From Moheibacter lacus (GTDB taxonomy: Bacteria > Bacteroidota > Bacteroidia > Flavobacteriales > Weeksellaceae): 64,000 nucleotides of DNA. The DNA lies in the NCBI RefSeq assembly GCF_014042165.1, contig NZ_JACDZE010000001.1, positions 890,595 to 954,594 on the forward strand, read 5' to 3'. Made by a program: the position numbers and the translations under genes. Of this stretch, positions 52,198 to 60,874 are shown in pieces. Under the pieces are notes generated by a model. It searched no databases and had not been told where the DNA came from. It saw only the letters and a program-made list of their open reading frames with translations. Each line of letters begins with the position of its first letter. Positions within the stretch are counted from its first letter, which is position 1.

Positions 52198-54357
52198 ATG
52201 TCAAAAAGAAAATTCAATTCCAAAAATAAAAGAAATACTTCCGGAAAATTCAACCAGAAAATACTGGAAATTCTTTTAAAAAATCCAAATAAACCACAGA
52301 ATTACAAGCAAATAGCTTCTGCTCTTCAAATCACAAGTATCATCGATCGTGAGATTTTGATCAAAGATCTTCAAGCGCTATTGGCCGATAAGAAAATCAA
52401 AGAATCGGATCGAGGAAAATTCAGGGTAAATGCAGACCAGCATTATTTGATGGGAACCATCGATATTACCCAGAGTGGAACGGCTTATGTAACAGTTGAT
52501 GGAATAGAAGATGACATTTTGATTGCTAAAAACAAAAAGAAAAATGCACTTCAGGGAGATGTGGTTAGGATTTATGTTTATCCCAATAAAAATAAAAAGA
52601 AACGACAGGAAGGAGAAGTCATCGATGTGGTCAAAAGATTTAAAACCCTTTTTACAGGAGTTTTTGAAATGCAGCCAAGTGGAAAATATGGATTTGTCGT
52701 GATGGACAATCGTTCTCTTCACGTAGATTTCTATATACCAAAAGATAAATTTAACCAAGCGGAAAACGGTCAAAAAGTGGTCGTTGAAATGAAAGATTGG
52801 CCGGAAGATGCTGACAATCCATTTGGTGAAATCGTAGAAATACTGGGAAATCCGGAAGAAACCAATGCAGAAATGCATGCGATTTTACTCGAATACAATC
52901 TTCCTTATGCCTTTCCGGAAGAAGTGGAACGAGAAGCACAAGAATTGGATGTAGCGATTCATGAAGAGGAAATCCAAGCCAATCGTCGCGATATGCGCGA
53001 TGTGGTGACATTTACAATCGACCCAAAAGATGCCAAAGATTTTGATGATGCTTTATCGCTTAGAAAGTTAGAAAATGGAAATTGGGAAGTTGGGGTTCAT
53101 ATTGCAGATGTAACGCACTATGTACGTCCCGGGACTTTATTGGAACAAGAAGCTTATAACCGTGCAACTTCTGTTTATTTGGTGGATAGGGTAGTGCCGA
53201 TGTTGCCGGAAAACCTGAGCAATGTTGCTTGTTCACTTCGTCCAAATGAAGACAAATACACTTTTTCGGCCGTATTTGAAATGGATGAAAACGCCAAAGT
53301 TATCAACCAATGGTATGGTCGAACGGCAATACATTCTGACCGCCGATTTACCTATGAAGAAGCACAAGAAATCATAGAAGGTGCAGAAGGAGATTTTAAA
53401 GACGAAATTTTGACTTTGGATCGTTTGGCAAAAGTTTTACGTCAGAAAAGGATGAAAGATGGCGCGATTACGTTTGATAAAATCGAAGTCAAATTTGAAT
53501 TAGATGAAAACAATAATCCAATTGGCACTTATTTTAAAATATCAAAAGATGCCAATCATTTGATTGAAGAATTCATGTTGTTATGCAACCGTAAAGTTTC
53601 TGAATACGTATCTACAGATAAAACCGGAAAACCGAATAATAATACGTTTGTCTATAGGGTTCACGATGATCCAGACCCGGACAAATTACAAGATTTGAAA
53701 TTATTCATCAAACAATTTGGTTATACACTCGATTTACGGGACAGAATGTCTGTTACCAAATCCATGAACCAATTGCTTGCAGATGTCAAAGGAAAACCGG
53801 AAGAAAACCTGATTGAAACACTTGCGGTCAGAACGATGAGCAAAGCCAAATATTCGACAGAAAATGATGTCGGGCATTATGGATTGGCATTTAAGTATTA
53901 TTCGCATTTCACATCGCCCATTCGTCGATATCCAGATATGATGGCGCATCGATTGTTACAACTATACTTGGATGGTGGAAAATCACCAGCAGCGGCTCCA
54001 CTTGAAGAAAAATGTATCCATAGTTCATCTCGTGAAAAGTTGGCAGCAGAAGCAGAAAGAGAGTCCATCAAATTCATGCAAGTGAAATACATGGAACAGT
54101 TTGTAGGCGAAGAGTTTTATGGATTTATCACAGGTGTTCAAGAATATGGAATCTTTGTAGAAATACCCGAAACCCGCTGTGAAGGGATGATCAGACTAAG
54201 AAATATGGAAGAAGATTCATTCTATTTTGATGAGAAGAATTATGCTATCGTTGGAAGAAAATCAGGAATTATTTACCAATTGGGTGATAAAGTGATGATC
54301 AAAGTCGCCAAAGCAGACTTACGAAATAAACAACTGGATTTTGAGTTGTTGGGATAA
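52198..54357 (+). CDS. rnr: Ribonuclease R
   Basis: 3'-5' exoribonuclease of the RNB family that degrades structured RNA and helps rRNA quality control. 719 residues. An N-terminal winged helix (KILEILLKNPNKPQNYKQIA), two cold-shock OB domains (TAYVTVDGIEDDILIAKNKK; SGKYGFVVMDNRSLHVDFYI), the catalytic RNB domain with TIDPKDAKDFDDALSL (metal-binding Asp cluster), the HFTSPIRRYPDMMAHRLL motif, and a C-terminal S1 domain (FYGFITGVQEYGIFVEI). The C-terminal Lys-rich tail of E. coli RNase R is absent. Confidence 0.95.
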   Translation: MSKRKFNSKNKRNTSGKFNQKILEILLKNPNKPQNYKQIASALQITSIIDREILIKDLQALLADKKIKESDRGKFRVNADQHYLMGTIDITQSGTAYVTVDGIEDDILIAKNKKKNALQGDVVRIYVYPNKNKKKRQEGEVIDVVKRFKTLFTGVFEMQPSGKYGFVVMDNRSLHVDFYIPKDKFNQAENGQKVVVEMKDWPEDADNPFGEIVEILGNPEETNAEMHAILLEYNLPYAFPEEVEREAQELDVAIHEEEIQANRRDMRDVVTFTIDPKDAKDFDDALSLRKLENGNWEVGVHIADVTHYVRPGTLLEQEAYNRATSVYLVDRVVPMLPENLSNVACSLRPNEDKYTFSAVFEMDENAKVINQWYGRTAIHSDRRFTYEEAQEIIEGAEGDFKDEILTLDRLAKVLRQKRMKDGAITFDKIEVKFELDENNNPIGTYFKISKDANHLIEEFMLLCNRKVSEYVSTDKTGKPNNNTFVYRVHDDPDPDKLQDLKLFIKQFGYTLDLRDRMSVTKSMNQLLADVKGKPEENLIETLAVRTMSKAKYSTENDVGHYGLAFKYYSHFTSPIRRYPDMMAHRLLQLYLDGGKSPAAAPLEEKCIHSSSREKLAAEAERESIKFMQVKYMEQFVGEEFYGFITGVQEYGIFVEIPETRCEGMIRLRNMEEDSFYFDEKNYAIVGRKSGIIYQLGDKVMIKVAKADLRNKQLDFELLG

Positions 54358-54364
54358 ATCTTAG

Positions 54365-54372
54365 TACCTTGC
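54365..54372 (+). promoter_or_regulatory. -7-like element (TACCTTGC) of the LysE-type exporter gene
   Basis: Fits the looser TAnnTTGC form; it is 7 nt before the ATG at 54380. Confidence 0.35.
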
Positions 54373-54379
54373 CAACTCA

Positions 54380-55066
54380 ATGGAATTAGTAGGTTCAGCG
54401 ATATTAATAGGAGTAATTCTAAGTTTGGTTCTGATCGGCCCGGTTTTTTTTATGTTATTGGAAACCAGCGTTTCAAGAGGATGGAGAGCCGCGATTGTAC
54501 TGGATTTAGGTGTGATTACAGCCGATGTTTTTTGCATCTTGATTGCCTATTATGGAAGTAAAGATTTGGCGTTAGCGATTCAAAATAATCCGTCCATCTA
54601 TATTTTTGGCGGATTTTTTATTTTAATTTATGGACTGGTCATGTTCATTTCCAAACCCAATTTTAAAATGCGCAACCTGAATCTCGTCAACCAAAACTAT
54701 TTCAAAACCTTTATGAATGGCTTTTTGTTGAATATTTTGAACATTGGTGTCATCGTTTTTTGGTTTTTTATCGTCAGTACTATTGTAATCCAATACCCAA
54801 GACAAGAAGAAACATTACTTTTTATGAGCATCGTTTTGGGAACATTTTTCATCATCGATTTGGGTAAGATATTTTTGGCGCAAAAAGTAAAAGATAGCTT
54901 TACCATTCGACGCATTTTTTGGTTTAAAAAAACGATTGGATTTATTCTGATGATCTTTGGTGTGATCGTTATCATGAAAGGATTTGGAGCATTTGAAAAC
55001 ATCGACCAACAGATCGAAAACCGTATCCAGAAAGGTGTGACACATGAAAAAGAAAAAACGATTTAA
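54380..55066 (+). CDS. LysE-family exporter
   Basis: Inner-membrane amino-acid or metabolite exporter, 228 residues with six predicted helices. The N-terminus SAILIGVILSLVLIGPVFFMLLETSVSRGWRAA carries the family G-P-x(2)-F-x(6)-S-R-G pattern, followed by LDLGVITADVFCILIAYYG. The C-terminus is charged (NRIQKGVTHEKEKTI). The substrate is unknown. Its stop codon overlaps the stop of the convergent glycosyltransferase gene within a TTAA tetramer. Confidence 0.87.
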   Translation: MELVGSAILIGVILSLVLIGPVFFMLLETSVSRGWRAAIVLDLGVITADVFCILIAYYGSKDLALAIQNNPSIYIFGGFFILIYGLVMFISKPNFKMRNLNLVNQNYFKTFMNGFLLNILNIGVIVFWFFIVSTIVIQYPRQEETLLFMSIVLGTFFIIDLGKIFLAQKVKDSFTIRRIFWFKKTIGFILMIFGVIVIMKGFGAFENIDQQIENRIQKGVTHEKEKTI

Positions 55067-56055
55067 ATCGAATTTTCTATTTTTTCTATGACCAATTCAG
55101 GAGAAATATGTTGAAAAAAGTCTATTTTTTCAGCCTTTTTTGATTCTTTTCCAAACACCGAAGTAGGGCGTTGTTTCATTGTTTGGTCCTGAATCACATC
55201 ATCCATGGACTGACCATAACCGAGAAAACCCATAAAGGGATGGGTATTTCCCCAGATAGAAATCACCCGGGTTCCAACTAGGGAAGCTAGATGCATATTA
55301 GCCGAATCCATAGAAACCATCAATTTTAATTTTTTAATTAATTCTAATTCTTCTTCGAAATTTAAAGTTCCCGCAATAGATTGGATGTTCGGATTTGATT
55401 TCTCCCAAGTTTTTAATTCCTCCGCTTCATTTTTCCCCCCAAATAAATACACTTTTAAACCAGTTTCAGCCAATTTCTCAACAACTTCATGCATTTTATC
55501 GAGCGGATACATTTTGCCTTCATACATCGCATATGGCGCAATTCCGATTGCATTTTCTTTTTCTACTTTGTTTTCAGGAAGTTGATGGGATAATTTCAAC
55601 TCAAAACCCAATTTTCTGAACACATCCGCATAACGTTCAGGCATGGTTTTTATCGGCTTTAGAACCTTATTTTTTTCTAAAAGTGATTTTCTTTCTTTTC
55701 GTCCCTTGTCCAAAACACTGACTTCATTGGTTCTTAAAAATGCACGTATAATTTTGGTTCTCAATACATTATGTAAATCTGCAACACTAGAAATATTGAA
55801 TTGGTTCAATTCTTTTGCAAGTTGATACAAACCTAGAATTCCTTTGTGTTGACCATCTAAATCAGCCGTATAAAACGTTAAATTGGGAATTTGGCTAAAT
55901 AAAGGCTTGAACTTTTCACGTGAAACATATAGAATTTTGACTTCCGGGTTTTGGTTTAGGAATGCTTGAATGACCGGAACTGTCATGGCGACATCTCCTA
56001 ATGCACTGAAACGCATGACCAATAAGGTTTTGGATGAATTTTTAATGGTTGTCAT
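55063..56055 (-). CDS. Glycosyltransferase family 9 protein (heptosyltransferase-like)
   Basis: 330 residues. GT9 features: LLVMRFSALGDVAMTVPVIQAFL at the N-terminus (the F-x-A-x-G-D motif), RKERKSLLEKNKVL, IGIAPYAMYEGKMYP, and the C-terminal donor site LMVSMDSANMHLASLVGTRVISIWGNTHP. GT9 enzymes add heptose or related sugars to the LPS core; the exact sugar is not known. It overlaps the Kef antiporter gene by 4 bp and is probably cotranscribed with it. A parS-like 16-mer (55912-55927) lies inside its coding sequence. Confidence 0.9.
   Translation of the reverse strand: MTTIKNSSKTLLVMRFSALGDVAMTVPVIQAFLNQNPEVKILYVSREKFKPLFSQIPNLTFYTADLDGQHKGILGLYQLAKELNQFNISSVADLHNVLRTKIIRAFLRTNEVSVLDKGRKERKSLLEKNKVLKPIKTMPERYADVFRKLGFELKLSHQLPENKVEKENAIGIAPYAMYEGKMYPLDKMHEVVEKLAETGLKVYLFGGKNEAEELKTWEKSNPNIQSIAGTLNFEEELELIKKLKLMVSMDSANMHLASLVGTRVISIWGNTHPFMGFLGYGQSMDDVIQDQTMKQRPTSVFGKESKKAEKIDFFQHISPELVIEKIENSI
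55912..55927. other. Weak parS-like site inside the glycosyltransferase gene
   Basis: CTTTTCACGTGAAACA matches the remembered parS consensus TGTTTCACGTGAAACA at 14 of 16 positions, with the full TTTCACGTGAAA core. Confidence 0.4.
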
Positions 56056-57941
56056 GATTTTATTTCCAGCTCTTCTTCAGCATGTTCTATGGTTTCCAAG
56101 TCCATTCCTTGATTCAGTTTTTTACGAATTTCTTCGATTTCTTCTTTGGATTTGGAGATATATTCTTCCAGATTTTGACTATGTTTAGAAAGTTTACGCA
56201 ATGAAGCTCGGTCAGCTATGGCAAAGATTTCACCCTGCCGCATCGCTTCATCTCTTGTCAAACCTAATTCTTCCAAAGCATCGACACCTACTTGTACGGC
56301 AGTAAAAAAGTTTTCTCGGTAGACGTCATTAAAACCCTGATTGAAATATTGGTAGGCATCAAATCGATTTCGAGCACGAATCATGATTTTCAAATTTGGA
56401 AAATTTTTCTTCACCAATTCTACCAATACTCTATTGGTTTCAGGTGGATCAATTGCTGCAATTAATAAATCAGCTTCATTGGCTTTTGCCGCCAATAGCG
56501 TGTTTAAATTGGTTGCATCACCAAAAAAGACATTGAAACCGAGTTTTCTTAACAATTCAACTCTTTGGCTGTCATTATCCAAAACGGTAGCACTAAAACC
56601 ACTGTATTTAACGATACGACCGATGGTATTCCCAAAATCTCCATAACCCGCGATGATGACTTTTTTATCTGCATCATCACTGAAATCATAATCCAAATCA
56701 TCCAAATATCCACCCGCTTTTACTTTTTTCATACCCATCATAGGCACAACCCATTTTTCATTAATGATCAACAAGAGCGGCGTGATGGCCATGGTAATGG
56801 CTGTCGTGGCCAATAATAATTCTAACCAATTTTTGGGAATCAATTGTAGTTGATTGCTGAGATTTAGGATGACAAAAGCAAATTCTCCAATTTGGGATAG
56901 AAGAATGGCAAATAAAAAGTTCTGATTGAGTTTTAATTTAAAAACCAATCCTGAAATCATCAAAACCAAACCTTTGATGATCATGATACCAAAAGTCAAA
57001 GCCAAGATGGTCAAAGGCTCATTGATGATCAATCGAAAATTAATGGTTGATCCAACGGCAATAAAGAAAATACCCAATAAAAGTGCTTTAAACGGCTCTA
57101 TGTCAGCTTCTAATTGATGTTTGTATTCGCTATTGGCCAATGTTAATCCGGCCATAAAAGCCCCGAGTGCCGGACTCAAACCCACATAACTCATCAGCAG
57201 AGAAACACCGATTACCAACATTAAAGCAAAAGAAGTAAATAGTTCGCGAACTTGTAATCGGGCGATGTATTTAAAAAATGGATTGACGATGTAATTGCCT
57301 ACAAAAAATATAATGCCAATTGCTGAAATTATGGAAAGGGTTTTCATCCATCCAGGCGCTCCATCCAATAGGGTTTCTGCGTCACCATGTGTTATAATGG
57401 TTGATTTTACAGCTAATAATGGAAGTAAAGCTAAAATAGGAATGACCATGACATCTTGAAAAATCAATACGGAAAAACTAGCTTTTCCGCATGGAGTTTT
57501 AGTCAAACCCTTTTCAGAGAGGGTTTGTAGAATAATTGCCGTTGAGGACATCGCAACCGCAGCGCCTATTGCATAACTTGAGCTTAATGGTAAACCTAAA
57601 AAGTGAAATGCGATGAGTGTTATGATTAAAATGGTTCCAAAGAGTTGGATGCCACCGATTCCGATGATCTTTTTCCGCATTTTCCAAAACTCTTTTGGAT
57701 CTAATTCCAAACCTACCAAAAACAACATCATGACCACACCAAATTCAGCGGCATGCATAATATCTTCTACTTCATCTCGGGAGGAAGTGCCCAGAATCGG
57801 ACCCAACACAAAGGGACCGATCATTACACCTGCAAATAGATATCCGAGAACAGACCCCAAACCCAATCGTTTGGCGATAGGAACACAAACGACAGCTGCG
57901 AATAAATATATAAAAGCTTGAAACAATGAAAATTCACCCAT
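56052..57941 (-). CDS. KefB/KefC-type cation:proton antiporter with RCK_N domain
   Basis: Inner-membrane monovalent cation/proton antiporter, 629 residues. About 12 helices span residues 1-385 (LFAGVMIGPFVLGPI; AMSSTAIILQTLSEKG; LGAFMAGLTLANSEYKHQLE; LLSQIGEFAFVIL). A cytosolic RCK/TrkA-N domain follows at about 420-540 with the NAD-binding VIIAGYGDFGNTIGRIV and DATNLNTLL, then a charged coiled-coil tail. Close in layout to glutathione-gated KefB/KefC potassium exporters. It is 5 bp behind sufE and overlaps the GT9 gene downstream. Confidence 0.93.
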   Translation of the reverse strand: MGEFSLFQAFIYLFAAVVCVPIAKRLGLGSVLGYLFAGVMIGPFVLGPILGTSSRDEVEDIMHAAEFGVVMMLFLVGLELDPKEFWKMRKKIIGIGGIQLFGTILIITLIAFHFLGLPLSSSYAIGAAVAMSSTAIILQTLSEKGLTKTPCGKASFSVLIFQDVMVIPILALLPLLAVKSTIITHGDAETLLDGAPGWMKTLSIISAIGIIFFVGNYIVNPFFKYIARLQVRELFTSFALMLVIGVSLLMSYVGLSPALGAFMAGLTLANSEYKHQLEADIEPFKALLLGIFFIAVGSTINFRLIINEPLTILALTFGIMIIKGLVLMISGLVFKLKLNQNFLFAILLSQIGEFAFVILNLSNQLQLIPKNWLELLLATTAITMAITPLLLIINEKWVVPMMGMKKVKAGGYLDDLDYDFSDDADKKVIIAGYGDFGNTIGRIVKYSGFSATVLDNDSQRVELLRKLGFNVFFGDATNLNTLLAAKANEADLLIAAIDPPETNRVLVELVKKNFPNLKIMIRARNRFDAYQYFNQGFNDVYRENFFTAVQVGVDALEELGLTRDEAMRQGEIFAIADRASLRKLSKHSQNLEEYISKSKEEIEEIRKKLNQGMDLETIEHAEEELEIKS

Positions 57942-57946
57942 GGGGT

Positions 57947-58372
57947 TTAGTTTTTGTTTTTGGCTTGAAATGCGATGGCATAAAATTTAAACTGTTTGAT
58001 CATAGCCAGAAGTCCATTTGCACGAGTCGGTGATAAAAATTCCTGTAAACCGATTTGTTCTATAAAATCTGTATTGGAATTTAAAATATCCTTCGGATTT
58101 TGGTGGTTGTAAATTCGAACCAATAATGCCGCCAGACCTTTTGGTAAAATCGCATCGCTGTCTGCCTCAAAAACCAATTTGTCTTCCTGCATTTTTGCAT
58201 CCAACCAAACTGTAGATTGACAACCTTTTATGACTTTATCTGCCGATTTTTTCTCCTCAGGAAGAGGTTTCAAACTCTTGCCCAATTCTATTAAATGTTC
58301 ATAGCGTTCTTCCCAATTTTCAAAGAAAGAAAATTCGTCTACAATTTCATTTTGAATCTCTTGTATGCTCAT
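57947..58372 (-). CDS. sufE: SufE-family cysteine desulfurase activator
   Basis: Accepts sulfur from SufS on a conserved Cys and passes it to the SUF iron-sulfur scaffold. 141 residues from the ATG at 58372 (MSIQEIQNEIVDEF), 4 nt downstream of a -7 element; an in-frame start at 58390 lies upstream of that element. The active-site Cys is in VIKGCQSTVWLDA. The tail LSPTRANGLLAMIKQ is a family signature. suf partners are not in the window. Confidence 0.92.
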   Translation of the reverse strand: MSIQEIQNEIVDEFSFFENWEERYEHLIELGKSLKPLPEEKKSADKVIKGCQSTVWLDAKMQEDKLVFEADSDAILPKGLAALLVRIYNHQNPKDILNSNTDFIEQIGLQEFLSPTRANGLLAMIKQFKFYAIAFQAKNKN

Positions 58373-58376
58373 TTTA

Positions 58377-58384
58377 CAAAGATA
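58377..58384 (-). promoter_or_regulatory. -7 element (TATCTTTG) of sufE
   Basis: Perfect TAnnTTTG, identical to the tgt box. The sequence is box-TAAA-ATG, a 4-nt gap. It fixes the start codon at 58372. Confidence 0.55.
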
Positions 58385-58397
58385 AAACATAATGATT

Positions 58398-58405
58398 TAA
58401 ATTTG
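58398..58405 (+). promoter_or_regulatory. -7 element (TAAATTTG) of the hydroxyacid dehydrogenase gene
   Basis: Perfect TAnnTTTG match, 18 nt before the ATG at 58424, divergent to the sufE promoter in a 51-bp gap. Confidence 0.5.
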
Positions 58406-58423
58406 TTTCTTGAAAATTAACAA

Positions 58424-59368
58424 ATGAAAGTTTTAGCAATTGATCGCAACCATGATTTATTGGTTCAAGGATTAAAAAACGCCGGATTTGAGGTAGAGGA
58501 AGATTACCATTCATCTAAACAGGAAATCGAAAAACGGATCGAAGAATTTGATGGATTAATTTTAAGAAGTCGCTTTCCGATTGATAAAATCTTTTTGGAA
58601 AAAGCCAATTCCTTAAAATTCATCGGTCGGGTAGGAGCTGGTCTGGAAAACATAGACGAAAGTTTTGCTGCAGAAAAAAATATAAAATTGTTCAATGCGC
58701 CTGAAGGAAATAGAGATGCTGTTGCAGAACACGCTTTAGGCATGTTGTTGATGCTGTTGCATCGGTTGAGGATTGCAGATGCAGAAGTACGAAATGGAAT
58801 TTGGTTAAGGGAAGAAAACAGGGGAGATGAGTTGATGGGAAAAACGGTAGGTATCATCGGTTATGGAAATATGGGAAAGGCTTTTGCAAAAAGATTAAAA
58901 GGTTTTGGTGTAAGGGTCGTTTGTTATGATATTTTACATGATGTAGGAGATGAAAATGCTAAACAAATTGGTTTAAACGAATTCTTTGAAGAAGTTGATG
59001 TGGTGAGTTTGCATACTCCACAAACGAAAGACTCAAACGGTATGGTTAATCAATCATTTATCAATTCATTTAATAAACAAATTTACTTGATCAATACGGC
59101 AAGAGGAAAAGCTGTGGTCACCAAAGATTTGGTAGAAGGGTTAAAATCCGGAAAATTAAAAGGGGCTTGTTTGGATGTTCATGAATATGAAAAAACTTCA
59201 TTTGAAAATTTGAATTGGGATGAAATCCCGGAAGATTTTAAGTATTTGATTGGTTCTGATAAGGTTATATTGGCGCCACATATTGCGGGCTGGACACATC
59301 AGAGCAAAGAAAAGTTGGCACAAACTATTTTGGATAAAATTTTGGTTTGGAAGCAAAAATTTAGCTAA
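58424..59368 (+). CDS. D-2-hydroxyacid dehydrogenase (phosphoglycerate dehydrogenase-like)
   Basis: NAD-dependent dehydrogenase, 314 residues. Substrate-binding GRVGAGLENID, dinucleotide motif VGIIGYGNMGKAFAKRLKGFG, catalytic Arg in LINTARGKAV, Glu in DVHEYEKTSF and His in ILAPHIAGWTHQS. It lacks the C-terminal ACT domain of long SerA forms. The APHIAGWT form and the R-V-G-A-G-L-E-N-I-D motif are typical of the short Bacteroidota enzymes annotated as phosphoglycerate dehydrogenase (first step of serine synthesis), but other 2-hydroxyacids are possible. tRNA-Ala follows after 16 bp on the same strand. Confidence 0.88.
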   Translation: MKVLAIDRNHDLLVQGLKNAGFEVEEDYHSSKQEIEKRIEEFDGLILRSRFPIDKIFLEKANSLKFIGRVGAGLENIDESFAAEKNIKLFNAPEGNRDAVAEHALGMLLMLLHRLRIADAEVRNGIWLREENRGDELMGKTVGIIGYGNMGKAFAKRLKGFGVRVVCYDILHDVGDENAKQIGLNEFFEEVDVVSLHTPQTKDSNGMVNQSFINSFNKQIYLINTARGKAVVTKDLVEGLKSGKLKGACLDVHEYEKTSFENLNWDEIPEDFKYLIGSDKVILAPHIAGWTHQSKEKLAQTILDKILVWKQKFS

Positions 59369-59384
59369 ACTTGTAAATTATTTA

Positions 59385-59458
59385 GGGGATGTAGCTCAGT
59401 TGGCTAGAGCGTTAGACTGGCAGTCTAAAGGTCGTGGGTTCGAGCCCCATCTTCTCCA
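59385..59458 (+). tRNA. tRNA-Ala (anticodon GGC)
   Basis: A complete 74-nt cloverleaf. Acceptor GGGGATG/CTTCTCC with the G3-U70 pair that marks alanine identity (one U-U mismatch at pair 6). D arm GCTC-AGTTGGCTA-GAGC. Anticodon arm TTAGA-CTGGCAG-TCTAA with anticodon GGC. Variable loop AGGTC. T arm GTGGG-TTCGAGC-CCCAT. Discriminator A. CCA is not encoded. Confidence 0.96.
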
Positions 59459-59461
59459 CAA

Positions 59462-59488
59462 AAAAAGCCGGAGATTCTCCGGCTTTTT
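59462..59488. terminator. Bidirectional intrinsic terminator between tRNA-Ala and the OmpA-like gene
   Basis: 12-bp stem: AAAAAGCCGGAG (59462-59473) with CTCCGGCTTTTT (59477-59488), loop ATT. Works for the tRNA on the plus strand and for the lipoprotein operon on the minus strand. Confidence 0.88.
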
Positions 59489-59508
59489 CTATTGATATTC
59501 AATTGTAT

Positions 59509-60207
59509 TTATTCTCCCGCTTGTTGTTGAGCATCTTCAACCATTTTTTCATTGGCTGTGATGGCAAACTCAACTCGTCTGTTTTGTGCTCGGCCAGCAT
59601 CTGTATCATTGGTAGCCCGTGGATTGGTTTCACCTTGACCGATTGAAGATAATCTAGAGGAACTAATTCCTTTTCCTTCTAAATAATTTACCACTGATTT
59701 GGCTCTTCTTTCAGAAAGTCCTTGGTTATAGGCATCAGATCCTTTGCTGTCCGTAAATCCAACGACCAAAATATCGGTGTCCGGATATTCTGAAAAAACA
59801 CCAACCAATTTGTCTAAATTGGACTGAGCTTGCGCAGTCAAATCCGATTTATCATACTCAAACCTTACGTCAGACTGTTCGTCCAAAATAACTTGAATTC
59901 CCTCAGCTGTTCGAACAACTTCTGCTCCAGGAAGGGTATTTTCAATTTTTTTGGCTTGTTTGTCCATATTGTTTCCAATCAAACCACCGGCAACACCACC
60001 GATAACAGCACCGGCAATGGCTCCCAGAACGGCATTGTCTCCACTTCCTACATTGTTACCCAATACACCTCCAATTACCGCACCGGAAGCAGCTCCTGTT
60101 GCAGCTCCTCTTTGGGTGTGGTTGGTGTTTTTTACTGCTTCACAACTGGTAAATAGTAAACCGGCAGTTAATGCAATAGCAGTCATTTTTATGTTTATAT
60201 TTTTCAT
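59509..60207 (-). CDS. OmpA-family lipoprotein with glycine zipper
   Basis: 232 residues. Lipoprotein signal with Cys in LLFTSC near residue 22. Residues ~35-80 are a glycine-zipper segment (GAASGAVIGGVLGNNVGSG; GAVIGGVAGGLIGNN) that may insert in or span the membrane. The C-terminal OmpA domain binds peptidoglycan: VRFEYDKSDLTAQAQSNLDKL, VVGFTDSKGSDAYNQGLSERRA, GETNPRATN and NRRVEF. Anchors the outer membrane to the wall. Likely cotranscribed with the lipocalin-like gene 18 bp upstream. Confidence 0.92.
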   Translation of the reverse strand: MKNINIKMTAIALTAGLLFTSCEAVKNTNHTQRGAATGAASGAVIGGVLGNNVGSGDNAVLGAIAGAVIGGVAGGLIGNNMDKQAKKIENTLPGAEVVRTAEGIQVILDEQSDVRFEYDKSDLTAQAQSNLDKLVGVFSEYPDTDILVVGFTDSKGSDAYNQGLSERRAKSVVNYLEGKGISSSRLSSIGQGETNPRATNDTDAGRAQNRRVEFAITANEKMVEDAQQQAGE

Positions 60208-60225
60208 AACGAATTTGTTTTAGGA

Positions 60226-60756
60226 TTAAGAATTTTTTTGAAATGTATAATTTACACTGATTGGTTTCCCCTCAAACATCAAGTCTTGAACCAAAACGAT
60301 GGTTGATCCGGTATTGGCTGTAACCCTCATTTTATAACCATCTACTACATTTTTTGGTTTTTCACCTTCATAGACCTTTTTGAAGTTAAAATAGTTTTGT
60401 CCTCCTTCTTCTGTTACAAACCATTTGATTTTTGTAGTACCAGAAGGACAATCACCAGCTGCATTTATCGTATAATTTCCCGTTGCATTGTTTTGAACCA
60501 AATGCCATGCGCTTCCTACATAACATTGCGAATTGGCTTCATCAAATACCGTGATGTCCACATAAGATTGTTGGATACCATCTACGGTAACATTTGTAAT
60601 CGTCCAATCACCGCGCATTAACTTTGCGCTGTCTGCAACTGCCTTTGAATTTGTACAGGAAGTAATCATAAATAAAGCCAGTACAAATACTGCAATCATA
60701 CTTTTTCCCGAATTCAACTTTAATGAATCTTGGGATCGTGTAATCTTTAATTTCAT
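60226..60756 (-). CDS. Lipocalin-like lipoprotein
   Basis: 176 residues. Lipoprotein signal (MIAVFVLALFMITSC) preceded by about 18 charged residues; the start may therefore be internal, at the ATG of MIAVF. The mature part begins after a spacer with a G-D-W lipocalin signature (LMRGDWTITNVTVDG) and continues with alternating beta strands to VNYTFQK. Bacteroidota carry many such lipocalin-family lipoproteins next to OmpA-like genes; ligand unknown. The 118-bp region upstream shows nothing notable. Confidence 0.82.
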   Translation of the reverse strand: MKLKITRSQDSLKLNSGKSMIAVFVLALFMITSCTNSKAVADSAKLMRGDWTITNVTVDGIQQSYVDITVFDEANSQCYVGSAWHLVQNNATGNYTINAAGDCPSGTTKIKWFVTEEGGQNYFNFKKVYEGEKPKNVVDGYKMRVTANTGSTIVLVQDLMFEGKPISVNYTFQKNS

Positions 60757-60874
60757 AGTTTTCTAATTTAATTAATAAATGAATAAAATATAACCAATTT
60801 TCACCAGATTTTGGCGACTATTTTCAAGAAACGAAGCCTTGCGCTGGCAAAGAAAAACAAGTGCCTTTAAACGC

